From NCBI GenBank assembly GCA_030386875.1, contig CM059559.1:3779177-3843176 (forward strand): a stretch of DNA of 64,000 bases, read 5' to 3'. A model generated the notes under the pieces. That model saw only the letters and a program-made list of their open reading frames with translations, was not told the origin of the DNA and did no database searches. The DNA comes from Morinoia aosen. Its lineage: Eukaryota > Arthropoda > Malacostraca > Amphipoda > Talitridae. Shown here piece by piece: positions 24,391 through 36,235 of the stretch. Position 1 is the first letter of the stretch, and the number at the start of each line of letters is the position of its first letter. The position numbers and the translations under genes are program-made.

Positions 24391-24655
24391 CACGGTAGAG
24401 GAAATAAGGTAGGGTCATTTCTATGGGAGAAAATACGATTTTTCTAGGCCGGCCAGCCAATAGAAAGGCTTTATTTTAAATAAAGTTATAACGTCACAAA
24501 AACCCCGTGCCGTAATAGTAGTGACGGATTTGGGGCTAGCAGTGCTACCAGATGCAATATGAGCGCTGCTATTAATTCGTTGTCGTGACGTCAGCAAACC
24601 CACACAGTCATCGAAAAAAAGACTGGTTTGATTCTACCTTTTTTCTTGCACCGTG
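24391..24655. mobile_element. hAT-type MITE, copy 2 (inverted relative to copy 1)
   Basis: It is flanked by a perfect 8-bp duplication GTGTTGAA (24383-24390 and 24656-24663). It begins CACGGTAGAGGAAATAAGGT and ends in CACCGTG. The body is the reverse complement of copy 1, including one intact TGACGTCA (24586-24593); the other is worn to AACGTCAC. The terminal repeat on the right is more decayed. Confidence 0.87.
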
Positions 24656-24663
24656 GTGTTGAA

Positions 24664-25468
24664 TCTGCCCTGCGCTGTAACTGACAGTAGGAAGAGCGTG
24701 GACAGTGACAACAAACCAAGCAAACGAACAATAAAATCAGCGTTTTACCACCAGTTTATACACTGATAGGCCAGCTTTTCATGAGCACTGATATGATAAA
24801 CATTATTTATGCATCACATCGCTTTACTTCCTAGTCAATCATTCATATTTGTTCTTGAATACTTGCAGAAAGAACACCAAAGCACCACAGCAATACTCAA
24901 CCAAAATAAGCAATTTTTATCAAAAATACACATTGAAAGAAAATGCTCTTGGAAGTCCATTACTAAGACAATTTTACAGCAACTCACGAGACTCCGAAAT
25001 ATCCCACTCCGAGCGTCCTACATTAGCGTCCAACTCCGACTGTCCCACTCCGAGTTTTCTTACTTCTAAGAGAATTTTGGAGGCTGAGATTTTCGGTAAA
25101 CCGAGGAATAGTTCCGAATATTTTCATCTAATGTGGGAATGTAACGTTGCGACAAATGTTTGTGAATGAGGATTTCGTGTTTTTACGTACTGTATTATGA
25201 GCTATGAATAAAAAATTCACGGTTTCGTATGCTTTTGAAAACGATAGAAAGGAGTTGCGCAGACGCACTGCAGTTGATGCAGTGTACGTTCTAGACTGTT
25301 TCCATCGTGCTGTAATGTCCACCAAAACACGCACCCATATTTATCAAAAACTACACGATAGGAGGAAACGCTCATGGGAGTCCAGTACCAAAGCAATTCT
25401 AAAACAACTCAAGCGAAGCTTCAATGTCCTCCACCGAGTGTAGCACTGAAGCCCAAACTTAATATCGT
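24664..25468. other. Unassigned sequence
   Basis: Overlapping plus and minus frames of 68-106 codons occur but none has a recognisable domain. Confidence 0.4.
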
Positions 25469-25850
25469 GTTGGTGTGGGTGTGGGTGTTGGTGGGGATGT
25501 AGGTGTGGGTGTGGGTGTTGGTGTTAGTGTTGGTGTTAGTGTGGGTGTGAGTGTGGGTGTGGGTGTGGGTGTGGGTGTTGGTGTTGGTGTGGGTGTTGGT
25601 GTGGGTGTTGGTGTTGGTGTGGGTGTGGGTGTTGGTGTTGGTGTTGGTGTGGGTGTTGGTGTTGGTGTGGGTGTTGGTGTTGGTGTGGGTGTTGGTGTTG
25701 GTGTTGGTGTGGGTGTTGGTGTGGGTGTTGGTGTGGGTGTGGGTGTTGGTGTTGGTGTGGGTGTTGGTGTTGGTGTGGGTGTTGGTGTTGGTGTGGGTGT
25801 TGGTGTTGGTGTTGGTGTGGGTGTTGGTGTGGGTGTTGGTGTGGGTGACC
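25469..25850 (+). repeat. G-rich (GGTGTK)n array
   Basis: About 380 bp of GGTGTT and GGTGTG hexamers. G runs of two and three alternate regularly on the plus strand, so intramolecular G-quadruplexes are plausible. A block of about 100 bp with the same order of T/G variants appears twice within the array. Long frames across it (Gly-Val, Trp-Val, His-Thr repeats) are artefacts of the lack of stops. Confidence 0.95.
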
Positions 25851-27318
25851 TCTGCTACTCGAGCCCAAAACACCGGTGATACACTTCTGCTCTTCTGGCG
25901 GTACAGTGACGCTTTTTCTGAAAGTTGCCGAGGAGGGCCGAGGCGGAATACTGGGAGTTCCTCTTCCTCTGCAATTCTGACTCGGAAGCTGGGTATTTAG
26001 CTCTTGTTAATATGAATTAAGTATTTTAATATACTCGCATCTTTGAAAATAGATGTTACTCAAAGTTTAGGCCATTTAAAGTTTTAAATACAATTAACAA
26101 TGAAATTCAAATTTCTGCCCTCTAATATTATTGAAGCTCTGTATAAAGTATTTTCATTAATTTCAAATTCAAACTCTTAGCGTACAAGTTCGTAATTTCA
26201 TGATGTCGTCCTTCTTCGGCGCTCTCGAGCGCATTCAACCCAAGTCAGTGTACGAATAAGATAGGCACTAAATTAACCAACTCACAACATCGTCCATCCC
26301 AATACATGCGTCCGTCGATCGGTAGTGATTAGCTGAGGCACAAACTCCCGGGAAGTTAAACAAAAATTCTATTTGTTCTACTTTGTCAAAATCCTAAAAC
26401 AGAAAATGCTGACGCCCACAAACATGCGTTCGTGCTGCGTTGGATGCCATACAGTAACGACTGGAATAAAGGAACGTGCACGTTTTACCTTCTGGACAAA
26501 TTTTTGTATAATTAGCCACTCAGCGTCTTGAAAAAGTTTTCCATCACACGTCATCAATTAAATAAGAACAGAAATATGTTTTCATATCTTTATTCATCGT
26601 TATCAGACCTCAGCAAATCACTTTTTCGTTACTTCGTGCTCTTAAAGTCGCCGAAGAGAGTGTAATAAACCCAAAGCTCTGAACATTTTAATTGAGTTGC
26701 AGTGAATGAGGCGGGCGTCTCAAATGCTGAAATGAAATTTAGCTGTAGATCATAATCTCCCCACTGACAACTAACCGTATATGTCAGCAGCAATTCGCCG
26801 CTCTGTCGTTACCGCAACATGACTTCCTGCTGGCGAAAGCGACCGCACATTCAAAGTTGTACCTAGCCTACAATTCTGCGGCCGTGATCTCAAGCTCGTT
26901 GATTTGGGTGCCGTTTGCGTCGGGCGCTCAACCCTCAAGATAAGAGGAATGCTGGAATAATTTCATGAAGTCGATGCGAGGAAAACGATTGCGGCTCATT
27001 AGACCTCGGCTGATCGCTAAGTTTCCTGGCACGTGATCAAAATATCTCGAGCGGACGGGTTACTGGCCTTACGTACACAAGAGTTTCTCTGTTGCAGGGT
27101 AAACTTGTGCTGCTCCTCATATCAAAGCACAAAAGTTTTACATCTCCAAGTTGCTTACATTCCTCCCATTGAACCCTTTAGCATTACTTAATGTATACTT
27201 CCTCACAACATTAATTTTTAATCAGTATCGCAGCTACTCTACTTATTGCTCGTAACGCTTTGAGGAAATTGTGAGCGCACAGCTCGCTCATCACAGCATT
27301 CATTTTTAGTTTGTACTC
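25851..27318. other. Unassigned sequence with a faint THAP-like start
   Basis: At about 26425 a plus frame reads MRSCCVGCHTV, which recalls the first cysteines of a THAP zinc finger, but it ends at a stop after about 30 codons and the rest of the domain is not visible. Nothing else is recognised. Confidence 0.25.
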
Positions 27319-27396
27319 ATGCCTGATCCAGCAGCCGTACCCAGAATGCCTGATCCAGCAGTAGTGCCCAGCATGCCTGATCCAGCAGTCGTGTAG
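27319..27396 (+). repeat. 27-bp triplet array reading MPDPA(A/V)VP
   Basis: Three tandem 27-bp units are read from an ATG as MPDPAAVPR, MPDPAVVPS and MPDPAVV, then TAG. The unit is a multiple of three, so a 25-codon frame results. No context supports translation. Confidence 0.6.
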
Positions 27397-27564
27397 CAGG
27401 CTTAGCAGCCCTGCTGGTAGAGGTGTTGTATGGACACAAGTCCAGCTCACACACACCGAGCTGGAGGTGTGCTGCGGGCCAGTGGTCGTAGAGGCACCCT
27501 TGCGATGTGGCGCTGCGCTCGGGCACAGCTGTGGCACTGCTTTGCTGGAGCTGCCTACAGCAGA

Positions 27565-27690
27565 GCTTAGTATTGCGTGAAGCAGCGCATACTTTTGCGT
27601 GTTGCAGCACTTCGTGTTGCGTGTTGCAACACTTAGTATTGCGTGTTGCAGCGCTTCGTATTGCTTGTTGCAGGACTTCGTGTCACGTGC
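27565..27690 (+). repeat. ~22-bp degenerate array (GTGTTGCA theme)
   Basis: About five units of ACTTCGTRTTGC-GTGTTGCA with substitutions. It is read as Cys/His-rich peptides in chance frames on both strands (27211-27821). Confidence 0.7.
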
Positions 27691-28665
27691 AGCAGCACTC
27701 ACCAGGGTTGCATGCAACACAGCACCTCCAACAAGCAGCGTTAACGCGCGTTTCGAGTCGCAGCAACAATAATTTTGTCACGACACCGTCCCACAGCCAC
27801 CTGGCGCTGTGCTGCACGTAGCTGAGTCCGTGCCCGCCCTCAGCACTGCTCGTTTTCTGCTGCTGATACGAGGCTCGCATCAGCGTTTGTCTGATGCAAT
27901 GCTCAGCCACGCGTAACGTTGGGACAGATTGTTCGTATGACTAACTTATGTCGTCAAAATTCGTCGATCAGGATTTTGATGAAAGAAAATAATACTGCAC
28001 CAGCTCAAACTAAAACTTGCTGATGAGACTAATGATACAGATTGTATCTGCAACACAGCGTTTATGAATCTCGAACTTTGATGTTACGATGAATTATTTT
28101 GTATAATTTCGCTTCGAAACGTAACTGATGACTAATTAGAAGATTCCTTTCAAATGAATCCGAAATGACAGCGTTCTCAATATACAGCATACAGCACTAT
28201 ACCAGAAAACATACTTCTTTAATTTCTAATGTCTTGTCCACTTAATCTAAGCGTCTATCTATTCAGCTAGTTGGATCTTTGATCTATTTGTTTGGTACGC
28301 ATACAATTCATCAAGTAATATGATTCGGCAACGAAAATGTCAATGAATTATCAATAAACTTCTGTAAACATTTCCTACGTGTTCCGATTCCATTGGAAGA
28401 TCTGTTCGGTGCGCCATGGACCACTTACAGCTGGAGCGCCCGCTGCACCCGACCAGCTGCGGCACTGCACACACACACACACCTACCTCCGCTGTGGCCT
28501 GACCACTACTGAACTGAGCGAGGGTAAAGCTTCACGAGCCCTCGCGTAGATTTGCCCCTGCGCTTGACGTGGCCCTCCTGAAATTAGCGTTTTTTCGATG
28601 TTCGACGCTAGAGTCGGTGTATATTTCAGTGGTAGACTCGCCGAACTAATGGAATCAAGTTTGGC
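27691..28665. other. Unassigned sequence
   Basis: No gene is recognised. A short (CA)n run lies at 28466-28482. Confidence 0.4.
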
Positions 28666-28800
28666 TTACTGTATACATCTGTTTACAGTATACTGTATAC
28701 AGATGTATATAAATATATGTTTATATATGTTTATATAAAATATCTGTATATATCTGTCTACAGTATACTGTATACAGATGTATATAAATTCTGTATACCG
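28666..28800. repeat. TA-rich palindromic block
   Basis: Two near-identical copies of ACAGTATACTGTATACAGAT lie about 74 bp apart, each holding the palindrome CAGTATACTG, with TATATGTTTATA repeats between. It could extrude cruciforms. Frames across it are Tyr/Ile-rich artefacts. Confidence 0.8.
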
Positions 28801-29689
28801 TATCCAAATACGGAGTGTATAAGGATACACTTCTTTTTTTTCAGGAATAACGTGAATATAAAACATCTGTCTTTGAAAACCCATATCTTTATTTATCATC
28901 AGGTTATTAAATCTACATCTCAATATAAAAATTTGTTCGTACAATGAAATGTCAGCTCGTTGCCCTCAGTGAAGAAGGTAAAATGTGTGCTCAATGAGAA
29001 GAAGGATTTATTTTACACCCTTTTCTGCTTGTCTTCTTTGTACTTTCCTATATCCTAATCTTGTTACCTCGTCAAAAAAACTTCCCAGGTTTTGTAAGCA
29101 AGAATACGACATAAATATGGCAAGAAAATCATGTTTATAAAGAAATCTATAGTTACTATTAGAGGCTCGTCAAAAAAAACTCCCTACGTTTTGTAAGCAA
29201 GTTATGTTGGGCTTTGATAGGCAAAATTAGAACACAATTAATACAGATGTATTAATGTAATTTTATTAATTCGTGAGTGCACATTACAACGCCGGTTACT
29301 CACGATACTGGAGAATTTCTTATGAAAATTTCAACGAATTTGTATTTGCCGCAAACTTGGACAAACAATTTTTTTCATTCGGTTCTATGTTTAAAACCTA
29401 GAAGAATTTGATGTTTCAAACCATCATCGGTAGTCTCATCATTACAGAGTGCAGAGACGTCAAAAATGACGGCATTCGATGAACTTCGAACAAACACGTG
29501 TATCATGAATCATTAACAATCATTAATACCGAAACGACCGCAAACAATATAAGTGAAAATCTGTTACTAAAGTACCTGTTATTGCCGTGCGTGGTGATAC
29601 TGAAAGTGCAGCCCGATATAGTTATGCTCACCGACATAGCAGTAGATATCTGCGCCCTCAACGGCTGTGGTTACTCAGGTGTGCTCCAT
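28801..29689. other. Unassigned sequence with a ~100-bp tandem duplication
   Basis: CTCGTCAAAAAAA followed by a few bases and GTTTTGTAAGCAAG occurs at about 29067 and again at about 29166. On the minus strand CCGATGATGGTTTGAAAC (29413-29430) resembles the Penelope-type 3' motif, without a proper stem II. Confidence 0.4.
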
Positions 29690-29860
29690 TAACCCTCCCT
29701 TCCTTTCCTCCACCCCCTGATATCATCAGCGCTATTAACCCTCCCATTCCTTTCCTCCACCCCCTGATACCATCAGCTCCATTACCCCCTTTTCCTTCCC
29801 TCCACCCCTCTTTTCTTCCCACCACCCCCTCCAATTCCCCCTCCCCAGCTCCCAATACTC
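29690..29860 (+). repeat. C/T-rich 46-bp tandem repeat
   Basis: Units run from ATTAACCCTCC through TTCCTTTCCTCCACCCCCTG to ATATCATCAGCGCT. There are two full copies and a worn third, after which the sequence decays into C-rich runs. The 155-codon plus frame at 29587-30054 is proline-rich because of this composition. Confidence 0.8.
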
Positions 29861-31695
29861 CCCACGTTCGCTGTTCACAGGCCCCCTCGGTGCCCAGGTC
29901 CACTCGGTCACGCGTCGCCCCAGGTCCCGAGAGCTGCTCAAGAGGCGGTCAGGATGCGTCTGGATTTTTGGCCGCCCTAATTAGGCTTATTAAACGCAGA
30001 AGAGCCCAAGAGTCTCCACATACCAGCGTATCGCCCGTCAGAACCTGCCAATAATCTTTAGAGTGGAACGTGTGGTCGACAACACGAGCGTTCACACGTG
30101 TCATATCAGCCGATGTCTATCGCTTTGGCTGTTGTGGAGTGTGCCCATCCAATTTACCTCGATGCTGGTTTGATCAAGGCTTGAAATGCGAAATTTGACT
30201 TTTTAAACTCACCCGCTAGCTACAGAATGTCACGGAAAGTTGGCACACTGAAAACTTGTGTTTAAGTTTATTTAAACAATAATGTGAAGATGAAGTATTG
30301 TTTGTGTGAACACCTCCAAGCAATCCAAGTTTCTTTCCCGACCACTACAGCAACATCACCGGTTAAGTAGGTAGTATGAAGCAAAATGGAATCATTTCAC
30401 CTTCATTTCCGAAGTGCAGTCAGAATTCAAACATACAGTTACATCGTAAGTCAGGAGGAGGTTAGCAGTTCTGAAATGTTTTATTGGCATCTGTAGGTGT
30501 GAAGAATGAAAATTATATTATATTCAGTCACAAGAATTACGATCAAGAGGAAATTTTTAAAGAGTTAAAGGAAACCTGATGAACTTAGTTATCGTCCAAA
30601 ACATTGCAGCCCTTTGAAGTACCGGTTGCGATGAAATATTCACCATATACGTAAAATAAATATCCCCACCATGAATAGCGAACTGTATTCTAAGCTGTCC
30701 TCTCTATGTTAATGCAGGAACTCAAATGATTACCTACTGTACATTGCAGTACGTGAAGTTGAGAGACATTGGCTCAAAAGCTAGAGACAAGATCTAGATT
30801 TTTCCAGTTTTTTTCCAGTGAAGCGCATTGGCAATTGGTTCAATTGTGTCATAGTTGGTTTCAATAATTTGCGATACATTTGTTGTCCAGCCACCTGAAA
30901 ATGAAAATCTCAATTGGTGGCATCAAATCTGAAATGAGAAAATCCTCTGCCGTCACTCGAACTGCGGTATTAAAACATGTGTCAGCGTGCAGGCCCAGTG
31001 TCAATTAACAAGACAGCAATGTTTCAACGTACATTCATAGAATAATCGGGCATAACAGCATACTTTTGTATTCAGTTGTGTAAACCCATGTGTAACCAGT
31101 AGTATTTTGATATGAGAATGACAATACATGCATGTAGTTTGATACCATGTGTACAAGTTTGTGCGTAACCAAATAATTAACATTTTATAGATTTTCACGA
31201 GAATTTTCGAGTTTTTTTCAACAACTCCCATGAAAAAGTTGAGGAATATGATAACATTTTATACATTTCTAAGAATAATTATGCAGTCAGAAATGCAATT
31301 ATATATTACCTTATACATTTTAAAAAGAATTATTTTAGTGTCCTATTTATAGGACAGTATGACATAATGGGTTAACTGGATTTCGAGGTTAAACTTTAAG
31401 CCTCAATGTCTCAGAAAATGAAGTTTTGAATTATTTCGGATTGGAAATAAAGGGTTTATTTTGCGTGTTCCTGCCTGATGTCAAGGTAGACATGTCGCTT
31501 TTTAACATCATCTAACTAATTGACTGATCACTTATGAAATATGAAGTTAATAACGTTTAAACCATGCATATTAAGTGCACTGACTTAAAATGTATGTTTT
31601 CTACACTTCACGAGTGCCCAAGAACTTAATTTACTTCTTCATGGAAGGACTACCCAATAGAGCTGAGACCCACAAGTTTTTTAAGTGTTCTCCCA
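29861..31695. other. Unassigned sequence
   Basis: No gene is recognised. TTTCGGATTGGAAATAAAGG at 31436-31455 resembles a LINE-type 3' tail, but nothing upstream supports an element. Confidence 0.4.
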
Positions 31696-31976
31696 AGCGA
31701 GTGTTTTCTACCTCCTGTCGGAGTGTTCTCTACCTCCTATTCGAATGTTCTCTACCTCCTGTGCGAGTGTTCTCTACCTCCTGTGCGAGTGTTCTCTACC
31801 TCCTGTGCAAGTGTTCTCTACCTCCTGTGCAAGTGTTCTCTACCTCCTATGCGAGTATTCTCTACCTCCTGTGCCAGTGTTCTCTACCTCCTGTTCGACT
31901 GTTCTCTACCTCCTGTTCGAGTGTTCTTTACCTCCTGTCCGAGTGTTCTCTACCTCCTGTCCGAGTGTTCTCTAAA
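31696..31976 (+). repeat. 22-bp minisatellite, ~13 units
   Basis: The core GTTCTCTACCTCCTG is followed by a variable TGCGA/TGCAA/TTCGA/TCCGA spacer. The 22-bp period steps through all three frames, so the same three peptide words (VFSTSC, VLYLL, CSLPP) cycle in every frame and ORFs of 96-144 codons appear at 31590-32064. These are artefacts. Confidence 0.95.
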
Positions 31977-32518
31977 TCCTGGGAGAAACGCGTGTCCAAT
32001 AATTCTTTTCTCTCCAGAAATTAGCCATCTTGCAATGAAATGTTCATTATTCGTCCGCCAGTAAACAGTCAGTAACAATTTATTCAGATTTGAACTATCC
32101 AAAATTGAATTATTAGGTGACTTAGTTTAAAGCCTCCTTAACTGTTTCTGAAAATAATCAGGAATCAATTTCTCGGACAAAACTTTCAAGAAAATATTCC
32201 TCCCATACAAATTGTCCTTCTGCGACCGATTGCTCAAGCTCCACTTTTCCCTTCATTTCATCACATAAATAATTCTGTTATTTCGCCATCGTGCCTTGAT
32301 CGGCCGAGCCCGTGCACCGCGGCCGCACCCCCCTGAACTGATCTCCCTCTCCTTCAGCGCGTCTGTCCCTCTCCCTCGAGTCGGGACGTGACTGAGTGGA
32401 CGCTGCGTCATCAGTTAGCGACTATGTATAGTGACTCTATGCTCTGCTGTGCGTACCGGGCCGCGCTGTGGCCACTTTCTAAAGCCAGATTTTCTAGAAA
32501 TTTAAAAGCCGTTTTTTG
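31977..32518. other. Unassigned sequence
   Basis: A GC-richer patch at about 32290-32470 is present, without an identifiable gene. Confidence 0.4.
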
Positions 32519-32668
32519 AGCCCAAATAAGACTACATTTCAAACAACGTAGCGGTACGTTCGTTTGTTACAATTTACGCTGTCAACTGTACGGCTACGAC
32601 GACGTGAATGGTTTTGAAATTTACTCTACGTAGGCGCAGATTGCATTTAAATAGCTCTGATAAGCAGA
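32519..32668 (+). repeat. 150-bp direct repeat, copy 1
   Basis: This matches 34310-34462: TTTCAAACAACGT, CAATTTACGCTGTC, TGTACGGCTACGA, GACGTGAATGGTTT and GCATTTAAATAGCTCTGA are shared. The two copies bracket the Penelope-like fossil. Confidence 0.8.
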
Positions 32669-33542
32669 CTTGGAGGGACATACGCTTCCAGCTGTTCGCT
32701 GTACATTGACAGCACATGTTTTGAGAGAGGCTTCGGCCTTATTTTTGAAACTCGCAGTTACAAACATCACCGCCTTCGTTACTGGTTTTAATATACGATG
32801 CGTTAAATGCTCTAAAATCTGTCGCGCCATAGAAAACGCCTCTAAAAATATCAACTCTTGAAGAGCAGGTCTCGCAAAACTTTCTCCTGAACACTTTCGC
32901 ACCAACACTAGGGTAACATTCACGAAGTTCATTACCCTTACGGCCTTTCTTTCATTTCGACTTTTTTCTTATTTCAAATAAAGGGGGATGGACTAGTTCT
33001 TACTAATGTGAATTAGGTTGTGTTCAGGGTTAGGACTCGCCAAAAAATTTCCTGTAGATGACCATCACTCACGTAGGAAGAATTGGGCAGAAGTTGTCCT
33101 CGTTTCTTTCTGAAGAACTAACTCTCCGAGTTATTATTCAGCACAGTTTGGATGGTGATTTGGCTCGTATTTACCGCCATGGGCATTTTTCTTGCAGTTC
33201 TTCTGATTTTGGTCCTTGCGGGTGGTGGGGGAGTTTTTCTCACTTCTGCGTGGTAGCTCCCAATATCTCTGAAGCCCTTGATGACAGCGAACACTATAGG
33301 CCTGCTAGTAACAAAACTTAAGCATTTTGAAGATTAGAACTCTTGTTTCACGCTTGAAAAATACCACGTTTTTGGAGATGTTGTATGTGCATGCATTATT
33401 TTCTCATATGTATGTTCAACCAAATTTCAGGAGGAATTTGTGAATTCAGTTTGATTTTTAAATTAGTAATGGATAATACTTGTAAACAAGATATCAAATA
33501 GAAGACTCAACTAGACAGTTGTTTTTATTTTATTTACCCAAC
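32669..33542. other. Unassigned sequence
   Basis: The 103-codon minus frame at 32621-32932 and the 87-codon plus frame at 33058-33321 have no recognised domain. Confidence 0.4.
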
Positions 33543-33571
33543 TTTCTACGAGTTTTTATGTTATCATCAGG
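33543..33571 (-). ncRNA. Degenerate hammerhead-like core of the Penelope fossil
   Basis: On the minus strand CCTGATGA is followed 17 bases later by GAAA, with only a poor stem II (UAAC against GUA). Position downstream of the GIY-YIG region fits published Penelope-like elements. It is probably inactive. Confidence 0.4.
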
Positions 33572-34290
33572 GTGTACCTCTTAACTTTTGGACATAAGCA
33601 GACGTCAGAGGTGTGTTGGATATAATTAAAAAGTAATATGCTAAGAGACTTGTCCCTACATAAATTTGACAAGATAAATAGGGAAATGTCTATGATTAGG
33701 AGAACGTCCTCATAGCAAACTTAGCGGAATGAAATTAGCGATCACTTGTTAGCATTAGACGAGGACATTAGTTTTTCTGTTTCCGAACACACGCTTTATT
33801 TTCTTGACCCAAAATTTTAGAGTTATCTATATCCATTCGATCACCAGCTTCCAAAGTGTGCTGTTTATTGTTGCTAATTTGTTGATTGTTGCGTTTAGTT
33901 GAATGTGCGATGATGCTCCGACAGTCGTTGTTCTAGTTGCCTTCCTGTCACGCCAACATAGATAGTCAGGTTTTAGTAACATAAAATTTAGTAAATGACG
34001 TTCTCATTTTTCATCAATTATTTTCTGATTTTGTAACTTGCACAGTAAATTTCCAATAGAGTGATTAAGTTTACAACAATGGATTAAGTTGAAGGACTTC
34101 AATAATTTTCTTAGTCTCTTCAGTGATTCCTTGCAAATAAGGAAGTAGGATATATGTTCACTTGTTCATATTCTACAGTTGCTTAGGTCAAGTGAGTCTT
34201 TCCACCATCAAATTTTTTTTTCTTATGGATAATTATTATTCTTCAACTTCTCGGAAATGGTTTTCAGTCCGCCTTGTTGTATAGAGTATA
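33543..34290 (-). mobile_element. Penelope-like retroelement, 3' fragment (broken)
   Basis: On the minus strand three conserved stretches appear in the order expected for a Penelope-like element. First is LKTISEKLKNNNYP at about 34215-34260, like the region after the reverse transcriptase core. Next is LLPYLQGITEETKKII at about 34100-34150. Last is a GIY-YIG endonuclease with YVGVTGRQLEQRLSEHHR at about 33905-33960, followed by an EAGDRMD-type segment. Downstream at 33543-33571 lies CTGATGA...GAAA, the usual place for a hammerhead motif in this class. The copy is truncated and carries several disruptions. The reverse transcriptase core was not found. Confidence 0.8.
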
Positions 34291-34309
34291 CAACTTCGTG
34301 TGCTGGGAC

Positions 34310-34462
34310 TTCCCAAGCTTAAATAGATTTCAAACAACGTCACGGTACGATCGTTTAGGACAATTTACGCTGTCGATTGTACGGCTACGAAGACGTGAAT
34401 GGTTTGGAAATTTACTCCTCAGAGACGCAGATGGCATTTAAATAGCTCTGACAAGCAGGTAG
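34310..34462 (+). repeat. 150-bp direct repeat, copy 2
   Basis: Same orientation as 32519-32668, with about 85% identity by eye. A pair of direct copies around a retroelement fragment may be the ends of a larger decayed element, or a segmental duplication. Confidence 0.8.
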
Positions 34463-36235
34463 CTCTTATTCACCACAGGTGATACAGAGGTCGATAAATT
34501 GTTTAAATTTTTTAAATAAGAGGCTTTTAATATCGATTAAATGAACATTGTGGTATCTTAAGATTACTGAATAATTATAATAATTGAATGCGATTTTGAG
34601 AGGTTTCACGTAGGCAAAAGAAAAAGTTCTAAAGCTGCTTTCCTACATACAATGATTCAAGATCATCAAGATTGACTACACCAACACTCACCGCTTCCTC
34701 ACCACGCTGACAAAAAGACATATTGAGACACAATAAACCCAAAATTGTGTGACCAAATAAAACATGTTTTGAGGCAAAAACACAAACAATCATCGCATAT
34801 TATCGGGGTGTTCCCCAGCCAAAAATCCCAGCTTTTGATAAAAACGTTACACAGGGTGCAGCAGAGGCTAAATTATGCTTGCATATCGCAGAACATAGTT
34901 CCTCTGCAACTGCTGACCATCTTTCGTCCGTGTGCTGCAGTTCATTTATTGATAGTACATCTGCACAGGGTATCAAACTTCATTTCACGAAGTGCTGAGA
35001 AATTGTTGTGAATGTTCTTGCATCGCATTTTGTGAGCAAACTGTGTTATGATATCTCAGAAAGTACAGCATTATAATTGCTGAAAGCACTGATTTATCCG
35101 ATAATAAGTTACTTGGAGTTGTTGTGAGATATTTAAGCAAATCAATGAGAAAGGTTGTTTCGATGCATCTTGGTCCGATGCACATGCCACTCAATTCAAT
35201 GGGCAGTGTCTCATGCGTGCGCAAAAGCACGCCCATTCATGTAGATTTTATGTTAAAAAACTATGATTAATTCTCTCAATCAGCTAAAAGGCAAACGGCT
35301 TATTCTGTCATAACTACATAGCAGAAGAAATAAAAAGCGTTAAAGTAGATTGAAGCAATCTAAGCTTTTTACAGTGAAAGAACTCTAAATCCACGACAGA
35401 ATTTCGGATAGAAGTTTCTAATTATAAAGATGCTACAGGCCACAATCCGTTCAATCACGTTTCTTCTATGGCAATAAATTTATAAGCATTGCCACACTTA
35501 AACGCCAATTTAGAAAAACTTTTTAGTCAAGACAATTTGAATAATACTGGCAAGTCACTCTTTTATATGTTCAAAGTGTTATGTCTGCATATTATCTATT
35601 GTACTTCCCGGTCTAAACCAAATATATCATTCAATAAATATCTAACGGATTTTTGTTTGAAACATAGCTCCTTGGTGCGCCGTAAAGTTGGCAACACTGG
35701 ATGCTCATGTGTGATTCCTTCAGAGCGCCATTGTACAGGTATTACAGGTGAGGTTAGGTATAGGGGTCAGACTTGAAATTAACCAGTAGGTTCTCGGTTC
35801 GTGCGTTACTTTTTTTAAATGGTGTATGTGAAATACTTGAAATATTCAATTTTGGATCAAATGTTTACAGAAGTGTTCAGATCTGAGGCGGCTGAACGTA
35901 CAAATGGGTGTAACTACGTAACAAGCACGGTAGTAAAGGCAATTTTTTAATCCTTTCGTGTAAGTGTAATTGTGTGATGTAAATATGGATCTTTTAAGTA
36001 GTGTATTTTTTTTTCTGTTGCTTCCTAGGTTTAATTGGACATTACTGTTATAATTATAAAGTATAGATTTGTTTGGATTCATAGTGGTTTTGAAGTTAAT
36101 GTGCGGTGCTTGTATGCTGAATGGCCATGGAGGCACCATCTCGTCAAACTCATGAGGTCTAAATTGAGTGACCCGAATAGAAGCAATTTTTATTGAAGAT
36201 TTGTGTGATGGATTCCAATATTTGTAGTATGTGCA
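34463..36235. other. Unassigned sequence
   Basis: The largest frame is 35846-36325 on the minus strand (159 codons), whose first ~30 codons lie in the foldback arm that follows. Its composition and lack of motifs give no function. Confidence 0.35.

Noticed and set aside
25421-26000. ORFs of 110-150 codons across the GGTGTK array
   Set aside because: Simple-sequence translations (Gly-Val, Trp-Val-Leu, His-Thr) in several frames at once.
26425-26530. THAP-like peptide MRSCCVGCHTV
   Set aside because: Only the first cysteines fit; the Trp, Pro and His positions of a THAP domain are not found and a stop follows soon.
29587-30054. 155-codon proline-rich ORF
   Set aside because: Explained by a C/T-rich tandem repeat; the minus strand is also open through it (Gly/Glu-rich).
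31590-32064. ORFs of 96-144 codons rich in Cys, Ser and Leu
   Set aside because: The 22-bp period cycles the same three words through every frame; no frame is favoured.
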